A stretch of 64,000 bases of DNA from Cordilura impudica (taxonomy: Eukaryota; Arthropoda; Insecta; Diptera; Scathophagidae): positions 166,343,961 through 166,407,960 of the forward strand of contig OY821521.1 in the NCBI GenBank assembly GCA_963682025.1, written 5' to 3'. The position numbers were made by a program, and so were the translations under genes. This document shows, in pieces, positions 44,168 through 55,486 of this stretch (within the stretch, counting starts at the first letter, position 1; the number at the start of each line of letters is the position of its first letter). Under the pieces are notes generated by a model, which saw only the letters and a program-made list of their open reading frames with translations, had not been told where the DNA came from and searched no databases.

Positions 44168-45859
44168 ATGGCTACGTCAAGAAACACCTGTAAAATCAAT
44201 CCCAACTATTTTTGTAACATATGTGGCGAATACACGTTTATAAAAAATAGAAAAAGTGTGTCAGATTTTATTAAAAAAATTTATTTTGACTACTTCGGAT
44301 TTACCATGGAAACCCGTGACAAGTACTGGATTCCTAATACTGTATGTAAAAACTGTGTAGAGTATTTAAGGTTATGGGCAAACAAGCAACGGACCCACTT
44401 CAAGTATAAAACACCAATGATCTGGCGGGAACCTTCGAATCATTATGATGATTGTTATTTTTGCGCTGTCAACATAACAGGCATTAATAAAACAAACCGG
44501 TCTAAATGGATTTATCCTAACGTGTTGTCTATTACCCAACCAGTCCTGTACTCTAGTGAGGATTCAGAACCACAACCATCTACATCTACACACAATTTCC
44601 ACGACTTACGACAAAATGTTCCTTCACCAATTTCTGAATTTGGATCAGATGACTTGCATTTAGATATTTCTTCTGAACGCGAGCAATTTAATCTGGAGGA
44701 GCTTAGTGATTTAGTGAGAGACCTTGGACTTTCTAAAAAAGCATCTGAAATTCTTGCTTCTCGATTAAAGCAAAAAAATCTGTTAACCCAAGGAACAACA
44801 ATTTCATACTACCGTAACAGAGAAAAAAACTTACTTCCATTCTTTTCCGAAGACGATGAATTTGTTTATTGTTCAGATGTTCCTGGTTTAGTAACAGCGA
44901 TGGGATTAGAGGAGTATGATCCAAATGACTGGCGACTATTTATAGATTCTTCTAAACGCAGCCTAAAATGTGTACTTCTGCATAACGGTAATAAATTGGG
45001 TTCGTTGCCCATTGCACATTCAACTAAAGCTAATGAAGAATATTCTACAATTGCCTCAGTTATAAATAAAATAAAGTACAACGAACACCGCTGGCTAATT
45101 TGTGTGGATCTAAAAATGGTGAATTTTCTTCTAGGCCAACAAGGTGGCTACACAAAATATCCGTGTTTCATTTGTTTATGGGTTAGCAGAGCCAGATCTG
45201 AACACTGGAGTAAGAAAGACTGGCCTTCGAGGGAAGCTATGGTTCCAGGAAACCACAATATAGTTAATCAACCACTTGTGCCCAGGGATCGCATAATACT
45301 GCCACCTCTCCATGTCAAGCTAGGACTTATGAAACAATTTGTCAAAGCTCTCAACAAGGACGGTGATTGTTTTAGATATATCAGTAAAAAGTTCAACAAT
45401 TTGAGTTCGGAGAAACTGAAAGCTGGCATTTTTGATGGCCCTCAAATCAAAAAATTAATCAATGATGAAAATTTTAGTAATTCCATGACAGATATTGAAA
45501 GAAATGCTTGGAATGAATTTGTTTGGATAGTGCGAAATTTCCTGGGAAACAAAAAGGGTGAGCACTATTCGGACCACGTGGATAACATGTTGTCACATTT
45601 CAAGCAGCTTGGTTGTAATATGAGCATTAAGGTGCACTACCTACACAGTCATTTGGATTGTTTCCCTGAAAATCTTGGAGACTTCAGTGAAGAACAAGGT
45701 GAACGTTTCCATCAAGATATCCGCACTATAGAGGAGCGGTACCAGGGTCACTGGGATAAGCATATGATGGCGGACTATTGCTGGAGCATTAAAACAAATC
45801 CCTCTAAACAAGGTTATTTAAGAAAATCTTATAAAAGAAAATTTTTCGATGAGTTGTAA
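44168..45859 (+). CDS. DDE-type transposase-like protein with ZAD-like zinc-binding N-terminus (563 aa)
   Basis: Single uninterrupted frame, ATG at 44,168, TAA at 45,857. Residues 16-70 have C16-x2-C19 and C60-x2-C63 with IPNTVCKNC, which resembles the ZAD treble-clef domain of insect zinc-finger proteins. A further C96-x2-C99 follows after MIWREPSNHYDDC. The middle (130-180) is acidic and serine-rich, probably a linker. The core has FIDSSKRSLK (D260), LICVDLK (D314), YPCFICLW (C333, C336), LPPLHVKLGLMKQFVKAL, VHYLHSHLDCFPENL and EEQGERFHQD (E508-H515). D260, D314 and one of the E508/E509/E512 group are plausible RNase H-fold catalytic acids. From memory, similar proteins are repeated in many invertebrate genomes and usually labelled uncharacterised. 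The flanking 0.6-kb inverted repeats support a transposase role. I cannot assign a named superfamily. Confidence 0.85.
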   Translation: MATSRNTCKINPNYFCNICGEYTFIKNRKSVSDFIKKIYFDYFGFTMETRDKYWIPNTVCKNCVEYLRLWANKQRTHFKYKTPMIWREPSNHYDDCYFCAVNITGINKTNRSKWIYPNVLSITQPVLYSSEDSEPQPSTSTHNFHDLRQNVPSPISEFGSDDLHLDISSEREQFNLEELSDLVRDLGLSKKASEILASRLKQKNLLTQGTTISYYRNREKNLLPFFSEDDEFVYCSDVPGLVTAMGLEEYDPNDWRLFIDSSKRSLKCVLLHNGNKLGSLPIAHSTKANEEYSTIASVINKIKYNEHRWLICVDLKMVNFLLGQQGGYTKYPCFICLWVSRARSEHWSKKDWPSREAMVPGNHNIVNQPLVPRDRIILPPLHVKLGLMKQFVKALNKDGDCFRYISKKFNNLSSEKLKAGIFDGPQIKKLINDENFSNSMTDIERNAWNEFVWIVRNFLGNKKGEHYSDHVDNMLSHFKQLGCNMSIKVHYLHSHLDCFPENLGDFSEEQGERFHQDIRTIEERYQGHWDKHMMADYCWSIKTNPSKQGYLRKSYKRKFFDEL

Positions 45860-45941
45860 TTACATTGTAATATTTGTGTATTAAAATTTTTTATTTTTCT
45901 TTAAAATTCTCTTTTTGTGTTAAATTAAAAAGTATAGCTGA

Positions 45942-46569
45942 CCATAAAAATGAAATAATCTTTTTTTATTACTTAATTTTTTTAATTCTTAGAATCATAA
46001 AAAACTAACTTATTACATACAAACACTTACACATTAGAAAATGTTATTTTTGTATGGAAATCGCGATTTATATCAATTCAGTAAATCGTGAACAAAATCA
46101 AAAGTTGTGCACCGATTGCAATGAAATAAAGCTCATTTTATTCGAAATATATTTAACTAACTGTTTGTAGACCAAAACTGTGATTTTTGTCCTATTTTTA
46201 TTTTTTAGGAATTTTTAAGGAACAAAAAAAAATGTTTTTTTTAAAAAAATTTTAATTTTTTTTTCAAAACTTGAACGATATCTCTAAAACTACTTGGAAA
46301 ATTTAAAAACAGAGTAAGCACGGCTTTAAGAGAATATTGTTTGCGAAATTCGGATTTTTTTTTTAATTTAATATGGTGAACCGTTTTCAAGTTATTCCAA
46401 TATATGTAGAGGAAGTGCCTTAATTTTGAACATAACGGTATATCTCGAAAAGTCGAGCTGATAGAAAAAAACCAAGTGCAGATTTGAAATCAGCGACCTC
46501 AAATTAGTAAAAATTTGCTATAAATTTCAAATCAACACAAAAAAAGTTCAATTTTGTTCCCTTGTGTAA
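45942..46569 (-). repeat. Right long terminal inverted repeat
   Basis: Reverse complement of 43,118-43,735; its inner edge is ACCATAAAAATGAAATAATC, 83 bp after the stop codon. It ends GTTCCCTTGTGTAAT. The last 40 bp are also present internally at 44,083. Confidence 0.9.
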
Positions 46570-46765
46570 TAAAATAACTTTTTATATACATAAATATGTT
46601 TTTAAAGAAGCATATTCTTTAAAAAAAAAGTACCATGTAAAACACACCTTTTCTCAACAAATAAAAATAAAAAATCTTTTCTAAAAAGCACTTTTTCTTA
46701 TAAAAGTAAACTTTGATATAAAAGTACCTTTCAGCAATAATTATCCTATCTTAAAAAAAAAACTT
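46570..46765 (-). repeat. 18-bp minisatellite block right of the DDE element
   Basis: Degenerate AAAAGTACCTTTC-type units continuing the array interrupted at 43,118. Confidence 0.75.
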
Positions 46766-47370
46766 TTATACCTTATACCAGTTTACACTATGTAATACAA
46801 TCTGTCAAAAAGTCGATTATTATGAAAAAGTCGTATCTTGTAAAAAGATTTAATAACATAAAATTTAGAGTCTGTAGGATTTTATTTTCGAAGTCCGAGG
46901 GTTTTCCAAACATTTCTAAGATCTTTGCATAGAAATGATGATTGTACCAGCATGCCGGTGTGGTATGTGCTTCGATCTTGATTGTACAATTACTTGATTG
47001 CGCATGCATGCTGGTGTCGTGTGTGGTGTAATGGTGCGGCGTTGGTGGAAGATCCGCTTCCGTTTCCCTGAGCCTTTGCTGGTCGCACGTGCTGGCGTAG
47101 GGGCCTAGCTCGCCGGATGGGTGGGGTCTTGCTCAGGCCCAGGGAAACCGCACTACAGTCTTTTCACGTGCGATTAAAAAAAAAACAACTGTCAAAACAA
47201 ACGGACGCTAAAAGGATGGACGGCCATACTTACCTTGGGATTGGGGGACTGGATGTTATGCCCCTTATGCCCTCCCAACCATGTTACCTCGACTCCATCT
47301 TAATTGGAGGTAACCCACTTCAAAGATTTTGGCTTGGCTTGGTTCTCTACATTGGTTATAACAAGTTTTA
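46766..47370. other. GC-richer segment of unknown origin
   Basis: From about 46,940 to 47,300 base composition changes sharply to near-balanced GC (for example CTCGCCGGATGGGTGGGG, CTCAGGCCCAGGGAAACC). On the minus strand a 73-codon frame (46,788-47,009) and a proline/histidine-rich stretch are possible. On the plus strand an 85-codon frame runs 47,117-47,374. None has a motif I recognise. It may be part of an unrecognised element or an exon. Confidence 0.4.
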
Positions 47371-48330
47371 TTGAACCTTCATTTTAAGGTTATTTTAAAT
47401 TAAGTTTAGCAAAATTTAATTTTTAGGGAAATTTTAATTTTAGGAAAATTTTTAAATATAGCTCAATTTTAATTTTAGAAGAATTTTTAAATTTTAGCAA
47501 AATTCTGTTTTAGGAAAATTTTAGCAAAATTTTATTTTTAGCTAAATTATATTTCTTATTATAATTTTTAATTTTAGCTCAATTTTATTTTTATTTAGGA
47601 AAATTTTTAGATTAATTTTATATTTAGCAAAGTTCTTAATTTAGAAAATTTTTAGTTAAATTTTAGTTTAAATTTATATTTAGAAAAAATTTTTATATTT
47701 AGAAAATTTTTATATTTCGAATATTTTATATTTTGCGAATTTTGACATTTCGAAAATTATATATTTATTTAAATTTTATAATTAGAAAACTTTTTTATGT
47801 AATTTTAGAAAAATTTTGTATTTAGGTAAATTTTTATATTTAGAATACCTTACACTTAGCAAATTTTAATGACAAAAATTTGGTTTAATTAGAAAACCTC
47901 ACATTTAGAAAACTTTTAAATTCTAATTAGAAAAATCTTAAAAAAAAATTTCGTAAATTTCTATAATTTTAAATTTAGGTTAATTTTAAATTTTTATTCC
48001 TAGCAAAATTTTAAGTTTAGCAAAATTTAATTTTAGGGAAATTTTAAATTTAGGAAAATGTTAATTTTAGAAAAATTTTAAAGTATAGCATAATTTTAAT
48101 TTTAGGAGAATTTTAAATTTAGCTTAATTTTATCCATATTTGGGAAAATTATTTTAATTTATGAAATTTTTAGCACTATTTAATTTTAGGACAATTTTTT
48201 TAATTTTTAGGAAAATTTTTTAATTTTTAGGAAAATTTTTAAATTTTAATATAGAATTTTTAATAGTAGAAAAAAAATTTTTAATAGTAGAACAATTGTA
48301 AATTAGCTCACTTTTAATTTTTGCACAACT
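47371..48330. repeat. Low-complexity TTTTAGNAAAATTTTAA repeat
   Basis: Nearly a kilobase of degenerate short repeats around AATTTTTAGGAAAATTTT and TTTTAGCAAAATTT, about 20-25 bp apart, not in strict register. It has no coding potential and differs from the 18-bp GTAC minisatellite. Confidence 0.75.
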
Positions 48331-48770
48331 TTCATATCGCCATATCGCTGGTGTTGCATTCCGATGAGGTACCGATGAAGCTGCTGCCGCCGGACGCCGT
48401 GGTTGTGTCTCGCAATATTCTTTTCAATTTTGGCATGTAACTTTATTAAAACTCCTTCACATTTCATTAGGGTTTCCATTTTAAGTTTTTTTTTTTTTAT
48501 TCAATTGAAATTTTACGATGAATTCTTCGTATTAATAAAGATGAGCATTAATTGCAGATATAACAAAATAATTTTAATGATGATATTATTTTATCGTTAT
48601 TGACGAGAATTTAACATAAACTTATGAATAGTTGTAATTTTTTTTCTACGTTTGAGTTTTTAGTTTTCTTATGAATTGTTTATTTAATAGATTTAATATT
48701 CTAAGTAGCGGGTGGTTGTTTAAATATTTTTCACGCAAATATTAAAAATATAATTAATAAAAACCGAACA
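48331..48770. other. Short GC-rich patch and AT-rich flank
   Basis: 48,340-48,415 is locally GC-rich (GCTGCTGCCGCCGGACGCCG), like the island at 46.94-47.30 kb, then returns to AT-rich sequence. No gene assigned. Confidence 0.4.
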
Positions 48771-49760
48771 AAAAATGTCATTAAATCTAGTTTTTTTTTC
48801 TTAAAGTTTATTTAATTTTTTATTTGTTTTATTTCTTAAATTTTACACTTTCTTTTCTTCTTAAACTTATCTTTTTTTTTCTAAACTTAATTTTTCTTTA
48901 TTTTCTGAAACTTAAATTTAATTTTTCAAACTTTTTAATAACTGTTCTTAATTTTTTTAAATTATTCTAAACTTCACTTAATTTTAATTTCGAAGGAGGT
49001 TTATCCTCAACCTGGTATTTCAACAAACAAAATTCAACTCCGTTCATAAATTTTATATTTCTTTAATTAATTTTAATTTGTTAAGTCTTAAAATATTTCT
49101 CTTTTTTTTCATCTTATTGTTTTTTTTTTAAACTTTCACTTTAATTATAAGTAACACTCAGTTTGCTTAAATTTTCTTAACTTAATTTTTTTTCTTAAAC
49201 TTAATTTTTTCTTAAACTTTAAACTTTCGGAGGTTTTTCCTCAACCCTATTCTTTCATGGTCACATTTCAACTCCGTTTTAATTTTATTTTAAGTTTCAA
49301 TTATTTATTTTTTAAACATTCGTTTCTTTTCTTAACATTAGTCTCTTTTTTTTTTTAATTTATTAAACTTAACTTTACTTTTATTTTATTGGTTTTAATT
49401 TAACTTTTACACTTTCTTTCTTAAACTTATCTTTTTTTTTTCTAAACTTAATTTTTCTTTAATTTTCTGAACTTAAATTTATTTCTTTAATTCTTAAACA
49501 CTATATTAATTTTAATTTTTCGGAGGTTTTTCCTCAACCTTTCATTGCAACTCTCAAATTTTAACTCCATTAATGTCACTAAATTTAATTTTACATTTCT
49601 TTAAACTTTCTTTCTTTCTTTAATTCTTTAATTCTTAAACTTAATTTTTATTTTTTTTAAACTTAATTTAAAACTTAAATTTTTTAGAGGTTTTTCCTCA
49701 ACCTTTATCTTTGCCGACTACATTTCGACTCCTCGATTTAAATTTAATTTTACTATATTA
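48771..49760 (+). repeat. T-rich long-period repeat with GAGGTTTTTCCTC boxes
   Basis: A strand-asymmetric T-rich stretch (TTTTCTTAAACTTAATTTTT motifs) contains four copies of a conserved box near 48,994, 49,230, 49,520 and 49,684. The box reads (G)GAGGTTTTTCCTCAACC and is followed 20-35 bp later by CAACTCC or CGACTCC. GAGG and CCTC can pair as a small stem with a T loop. Spacing is irregular (about 240, 290 and 165 bp). Not recognised. Confidence 0.65.
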
Positions 49761-50150
49761 ACCTTCTCATCTTCATTCACTCATGTCCAGATAAAAACCT
49801 GTTTATTAAAAAACAAAATCACCACCAATTCATTGAGAACATTTATATGCATTCATAATATTCTCTAGTATTTATAACACTCCCACTCATATATGACTAT
49901 GAGAGCAAGTGAGATCAATACAAGAAAATACGTGGTTTGACCAGCATGATTGCATATGAATGTGTTCATGATTTAATCCAACACAATGAAGAGAAAAAAC
50001 GCCATAAATCAGTTTGCTAAAATAAAAAAAAAAATGCCATCAACCTATTACCATATAAGGTTATTATTTTTTCTTCTTTCTTATTCTGCCTGTACCAGAA
50101 ATTCTTTTGCTACAGTGCAGAGCAAAAAAGATCACCGTCACAGTGGGCCC
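49761..50150. other. Uncharacterised stretch
   Basis: Less biased sequence with no recognised gene or element end. Confidence 0.4.
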
Positions 50151-50658
50151 TATTAGAAAAGTAGCTTTAATTAAAAAAAGTATTTTTTCTTAAAAAAGTA
50201 AATTTTTATATAAAGTAGCTTTTCTTAAAAAAGTGATTTTTCTTAAAAAAGTGCCTTTTCTTAAAAATTTAACTTATTTAAAAAAAAGTAACTTTACTTA
50301 TAGAAGTACTATTTCTTAAGAAATATTTTTTTGCAACTTTTCTTAGAACAGTACATTTTCTTGAAAGTAAATTCTTTTAAAAAATCATCTTTTCTTAAAA
50401 ACTATCTTTTCTTAAATAGTAATTTATCTAAGAGTGCTTTTTTACTAAAAAAGCAGTACCATTTCTTAAAAAGTACCTTTCGTCTAAAAAATTTAAATTT
50501 TATTGAAAAGGTACATTATCTTAGAAAAGTTCGGTTTCTTAAACAAAGTACCTTTTCTTAAAAATTCACATTTTCTTAAGAAAAAAGCACTTTTTCCTAA
50601 AAATTTACCGGTTTCTTGAAAAAAGTAACTTTTCCGCCAAAGGTACCATTTCTTAAAA
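50151..50658 (-). repeat. 18-bp minisatellite block
   Basis: TTCTTAAAAAAGTACCTTTT-type units. The block ends at a poly-G run (50,659-50,673). Confidence 0.85.
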
Positions 50659-51270
50659 GGGGGGGGGGGGGGGCTAAGGTTTTAAAGGTTAAAAAAAAGT
50701 CTTTTTTTCATAATTCTTTTTTGAATGTTGGATTATTTATTTCATATACACGTTATAGCATAACATTTGAAGAATCTTTGAAAAAATTTTCAAGGAAAAT
50801 TTTAATAAATAAGTTCGTGACAGCGAATCTCCGGAGGCGTTGTTTTTTTGCGGTGAACATCATAACTCGTTACCGGATTATGCGATAAAAAAAATCGAAA
50901 TGCGTTTAAAAGGTGAGATGTTTCCTGATGTAGTGACGAAGTTTTTTTTTCATTTTTTTTTGCAGCATTTTGAAGTGAAAAACACGATTTTTGTTATAAA
51001 ATTTCGGGAATTTATGGTTAAAAAATGGGGACGAAAATGGAAAATAAAAAAACTCTTCGCGGTTACCTGATGATTTAAGTGTAGATATAGTGTAGATTTT
51101 GAGTTATGCTGTTCATGTACTTCGAACATTTATTTGCGAGAAAATCGATTTAAAGTTTTTTAAAAACTGATTTATATACGATACACCGTATGAGGCCGGA
51201 CGCTGGAAACGCTGTATCTTCTTAAGTTTTGCTCCGATTTACTTGTACATTCAGAAAGGTAAATGCAACA
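50659..51270. other. Poly-G run followed by uncharacterised sequence
   Basis: A G15-class run is followed by about 600 bp of non-satellite DNA with moderate complexity (CGAATCTCCGGAGGCGTTG, GAGGCCGGACGCTGGAAACG). Overlapping open frames of 90 and 76 codons on the plus strand have no recognisable motif and are lysine/phenylalanine-rich. It could be an insertion of unknown type. Confidence 0.45.
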
Positions 51271-53066
51271 AAATGTACGTTTCCTTAAAAAAAAAAACTT
51301 TTCTTAAAAAAAGTTCATTTTTTAAAAAAAACGCCTTTTCTCAAAAAAGTACCTATTCTTAAATAAGTACATTTTTTTGAAAAAAGTAACTTTTCTTAAA
51401 AAAGTACATTTTCTTACAAAAACGCCTTTTCTCAAAAAAGTACCTATTCTTAAATAAGTACCTTTTTTTGAAAAAAGTAACTTTTCTTAAAAAATTATCT
51501 TTGCTTAAAAAGTACATTTTCTTAGAAAAATAACTTTTCTTAAACAAGTACATTGTCTTAAATGTTTTCTTAAATATGTACTTTTTCTTAAAAAAGGCCT
51601 TACCTAAAAAACTACCTTTTCTTCAAAAAGTGTACCTTTTCATAAAAAAATAATTTTCTGAAAAACTAATTTTTCTTAAAAAAGTAACTTTTGTTGAAAA
51701 AGTACTTACTTTTTCTTATAAGTATCCCTACTTAAAAAGTATCTTTTCTTAAAAAAGTATATTTTCTTAAAAAAGTACCGTTCCTTAAAAAAGTACCTTT
51801 CCTTAAAAAAGTACCTTTCCTTAAAAAAGTACCTTGTCTTAAATAAACACATTTTCTCAAAAAAGCACCTATTAAAAAAAAAGTTCCTTTCGTTAAAAAA
51901 GTATCTTTATTAAAAAGTACCTATTCCTAAAAAAGTAACTTTCCTTCAAAAAGTACCTTTTTTTTAAATAAACACCTTTTCTCAAAAAAGCAACTTTAAT
52001 TAAAAAATTAACTTTTCTTAAAAAAGTAAATTTTTTTTAAAAGTTTACTTTTTCTCAAAAGTATCTTTTTTAAAAATACCTTTTTCTTAAAAAATTACCC
52101 TACTTAAAATAGTAACTTTTGTTAAAAAAAAAAGTACCTCTTCTTAAAAAAGTAATTTTCCTAAATAAACACCTTTTGTCAAAAAAGTACTTTTTATTAA
52201 AAAGTAACTTTTGTTAAAAAAGTACTTTTTTTAAGAAAGTACCGTTTTCCTATAAAAGTACCTATTATTCAAAAGTATATAAAATGTACGTTTTAAAAAA
52301 GTGATCTTTCTTTAATATGTAATTTTTCTTAAAAAAAGTTCCTCTTATTAAAAAAATACCTAAACTTAAAATACTAGGTTCCCTTAAAAAAGTAAATTTT
52401 CTTTAAGTGTCATTTCCTCAAAAAGTACTTTCTCTCAAGAAGAACTTTTTTAATTAACTTTTCTTAAAACAGTACCTTTTCAAAGAAAAGTGCGTTTTCT
52501 TAAAAAGTACAGTTTCTAAAAAGGCCCTTGTCTGAAGAAAATAACTTTCTCAAAATTGCATTTTCTAATAACGGTACAACACCTTCTCTTAAAAAAATAT
52601 TTTTCTTAAAAATTAATTTTTCTTAAAAAGTTACCTTTTCATAAAAAAGTACACTTTCTTAAAAAAGTAGCTTTTCTTAAAAAAGTACCTTTTCTTAAAA
52701 AGTACCCTTTCTTAAAAAAGAGTGTCTTTCCTTAAATAAACACCTTTTCTCAAAAAAAGCACCTTTTATTAAAGGATTACCTTTCGTTAAAAAAGTAACT
52801 TTATTAAAAAGTACCTATTCTTAAAAAAATAAAGTAACTCTTCGTAAAAAAGTACCATTTCTTAAATAAACACCTGTTCTCAAAAAAGTACCTTTTGTTA
52901 AGAAAGAACCATTTGTTAAAAAAAGTATCTCATCTTAAAAAAGTACCATTTTTGAAGAAAGTACCTTTTCCTATAAAAGTACCTTTTAATTAAAAGTATA
53001 TAAAAGTATAAAAAAGTGATATTTCTTTAAAAAGTGTTTTTTCTGTAAAAAAAATTCCTCATAATA
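51271..53066 (-). repeat. 18-bp minisatellite, largest right-hand block
   Basis: About 1.8 kb of CTTAAAAAAGTACCTTTC-type units. A homogeneous run of four units lies at 51,765-51,835. A higher-order duplication has ACGCCTTTTCTCAAAAAAGT at 51,331 and again at 51,422, about five units apart. TAAATAAACACCTTTTCTCA variants recur at 51,840, 51,965, 52,150, 52,735 and 52,865, marking a second level of periodicity. Confidence 0.9.
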
Positions 53067-53067
53067 A

Positions 53068-53421
53068 ACAAGCAAGAAAATTATAGTCGGTCGATACCGA
53101 CTATATGATACCCTATACCATGCGTTTAGAGACCCTATCTGATAGGCCCAAATAACTGGAAATAGAAAATAAGCATAAACCAAATTTGAGTGGGATTTTT
53201 ATTAATTTTTTTGGCTGCAGATATGAAAAAGTTCATATCGGATGCTATATCTATATGGGGCCCAAAAATGGAACGATCCTGACTATGTTTGGTAAAGTCT
53301 CTTGTATTTTGAAAAAATATATACAAACAAAATTTGAGAAGAATTTGTGCAATAAATTTGAGAATTATTAGTGCACAAAGTCATTATACCCAAACCACAT
53401 AGTGGCATATGGTATAAAAAC
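53068..53421 (+). mobile_element. Family P element, internally deleted
   Basis: It starts ACAAGCAAGAAAATTATAG with a disrupted palindrome (GTCGGTCGATACCGAC) and TGATACCCTATACCATGCG. The middle is deleted. It ends AAACCACATAGTGGCATATG followed by GTATAAAAA, the normal 3' end of this family. Confidence 0.75.
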
Positions 53422-53790
53422 TACCTATTCTTACAATACTAAGTTCTATTAAAAAAATTAGATTTTCTTTAAAAAACACCATTTCTTAAAAAAGTAAATT
53501 TTTTATAAAAAATGCCATTTACTAAAAAAGTGCATTTTTCTCAAGAAGTACTTTTTTAATAAACTTTTCTTCAAACAGTACTTTTTTATAGAAAATTAAA
53601 TTTTCTTAGAAAGTACATTTTCTTAAAAATCACCTTTTCTTAAGAAAATAACTTTCTTAAAAATGCATTTCCTTATAACAGTACCTTTATTCAACAAGTA
53701 CCTTTTCTAGAAAAGTGCTGTTTCTTAAAATGTACCTTTTCTTAAAAAGCACCTTTCCCTAAAAAGAAACTTTTCTTAAAAAGTAAATAA
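53422..53790 (-). repeat. 18-bp minisatellite, last block
   Basis: Degenerate TTTCTTAAAAAGTACCTTTT-type units; the array ends here. Confidence 0.8.
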
Positions 53791-55486
53791 TCACGTAGTT
53801 TCAAAATCCTCAGATTGAGGCCTGATGGTGACCAAGTACTGATTGATGGCTCTGGTGATAACAAAATTCAATTATTCTTGATTTTTCTTTATAACAATAA
53901 GATCACCTTTACTAAGGAATTATCATACCACTATATATTAAATGAGTATATAGTGGCATGAACGTTTTTGACAGCCTTTCATCATCTGCTTAACAAAAAT
54001 TAAATATCACTCATATGTCTTGTATGGCTGACTATATGCGTTTATTTGGCTTCTTAACCACAAGATGGACATTTAAACTGCATATTGTATTAGGATTTTT
54101 TTGGATACTCGGAAAAAAGGATGCTATTCTAAAACTGCTTAAAATTTTTTAAAACTCTGTCTACAATTGAAAAAGAAAGAGAAGAAAGCTTCCTTAAAAA
54201 TTTACTCAAATTAAAATTTTGTAAAAGCTTGTTTTGTTTTAAGAACAGAACTAAAAAAATTATTATGACTTTCAGGTTTAAACTAAAACTTTTATTCGCA
54301 TTAAATTAACAAACTAAACGTATAGAGTTTTCGAATTAAATGACACTACCTTAAGTAGTGCGAAAGTAATTACACATGAAAGTGACATACAAAGTATTCA
54401 TTTATATCTTCTAAATTTCTGTCAAATAACAGAGAAACAACTTTTAAGGTTTTACGATGATTAAGTTTTTGTTAGACTTCCTTTTGCATTACTCTACCAC
54501 TGCCGATAGCATTATAAACAAGTGTATTCTACATATGATTTTAAAGTTTCTGGCAGATTTGTATGTCAACTAATGTTGATAAACACAAAACTAACAGAAA
54601 ACTTCTCGTAGGGAGCTTAAAAACAAAATCGCTTTAATCAAAAAACAAAACCTCAAATTGAGTTGTAAATTGAAAGACAAGTTTGTTGCGCTCCACAAAA
54701 ACCATGCAACAAAATGTCAAATTGTTGTAATATGAGTGGGGATTTTATGTTTGTTAGTGTGTGGGTGTGTGTGTTGGTGTGTGTGTGTAAGTGATTAAAC
54801 TGTGCACAATATTACAAGACCTACAAGTACGTGTCTGTTTCTTTTTTCTTTGTGTGAATTGTTTTGTACTGTTTTATTTTGGTTATTTATTTTTGTTTTT
54901 TTTTTTTTTTTGTTATTTGGTTTGTAATTATTTTAATTAAAATGAAATTGTCTATACTTAAATCAAATGTTAAACTTGTAACTTGCAAGTATCGTGTGTT
55001 ATTATTCTTGTTGAAATTGTGTTGATTGGCAGCATGTGTGTCAGTTCCAATAAATAAAATTGCCTTACTTTACGTGAGTTGTAAGGGATGGTATCCTGAG
55101 TAAAACAGAAATTTTACTAAAAGTTTAGAAATAATATTTCATAGAGGGCTCTTCAATGTGAATCTTAGAACAGAAATTATTTTCTGGCCTTTAGTTTTAA
55201 ATTTATCCGAATATGTTTTAAAAATTTATTTTTTTTATCCAAAATAACCCTCGTTTATGCAAAAATTGTCTCTGCTTTCGCATATAAAGAGTCGTTTGAC
55301 TTTTCAGTATCTATTTCAGACCTTAATACCTCTGGAAATATATAGCTTTTGAATTTAGTAAATATTAGTGTGTCTTAGATTTTTGCTGTTATTAAATGAT
55401 TTTTGATTTTTTGTTTTTTACTTAATATTTCTTCAGGAATATTTTTCTAAATATATAACATACAATATTAATAACTGCTAGCAGAT
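53791..55486. other. Longest stretch without recognised repeats
   Basis: AT-rich DNA with a TG microsatellite (54,757-54,792) and a poly-T run near 54,896-54,912. No coding region, RNA or element end recognised. Confidence 0.5.

Larger units (their letters stand above)
43118..46569 (+). mobile_element. DNA transposon with 0.6-kb inverted repeats and intact transposase-like gene
   Basis: About 3.45 kb bounded by inverted repeats of roughly 615-625 bp (43,118-43,735 and 45,942-46,569). The outermost sequence is close to ATAACATAAGGGAACAA. The boundaries are uncertain by about 15 bp, and I found no target-site duplication. One uninterrupted ORF of 563 codons lies between the repeats. 18-bp minisatellite flanks both sides. 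High arm similarity together with an intact ORF suggests a comparatively young insertion. Confidence 0.85.

Noticed and set aside
44733..45081. Minus-strand frames of 63 and 71 codons
   Set aside because: Antisense shadows of the 563-codon transposase-like gene.
50137..50143. Perfect RSS-type heptamer CACAGTG
   Set aside because: No GC-rich 5-mer immediately outside, no similarity to the Transib ends at 15,531 or 61,237 beyond 7 bp; expected by chance in 64 kb.
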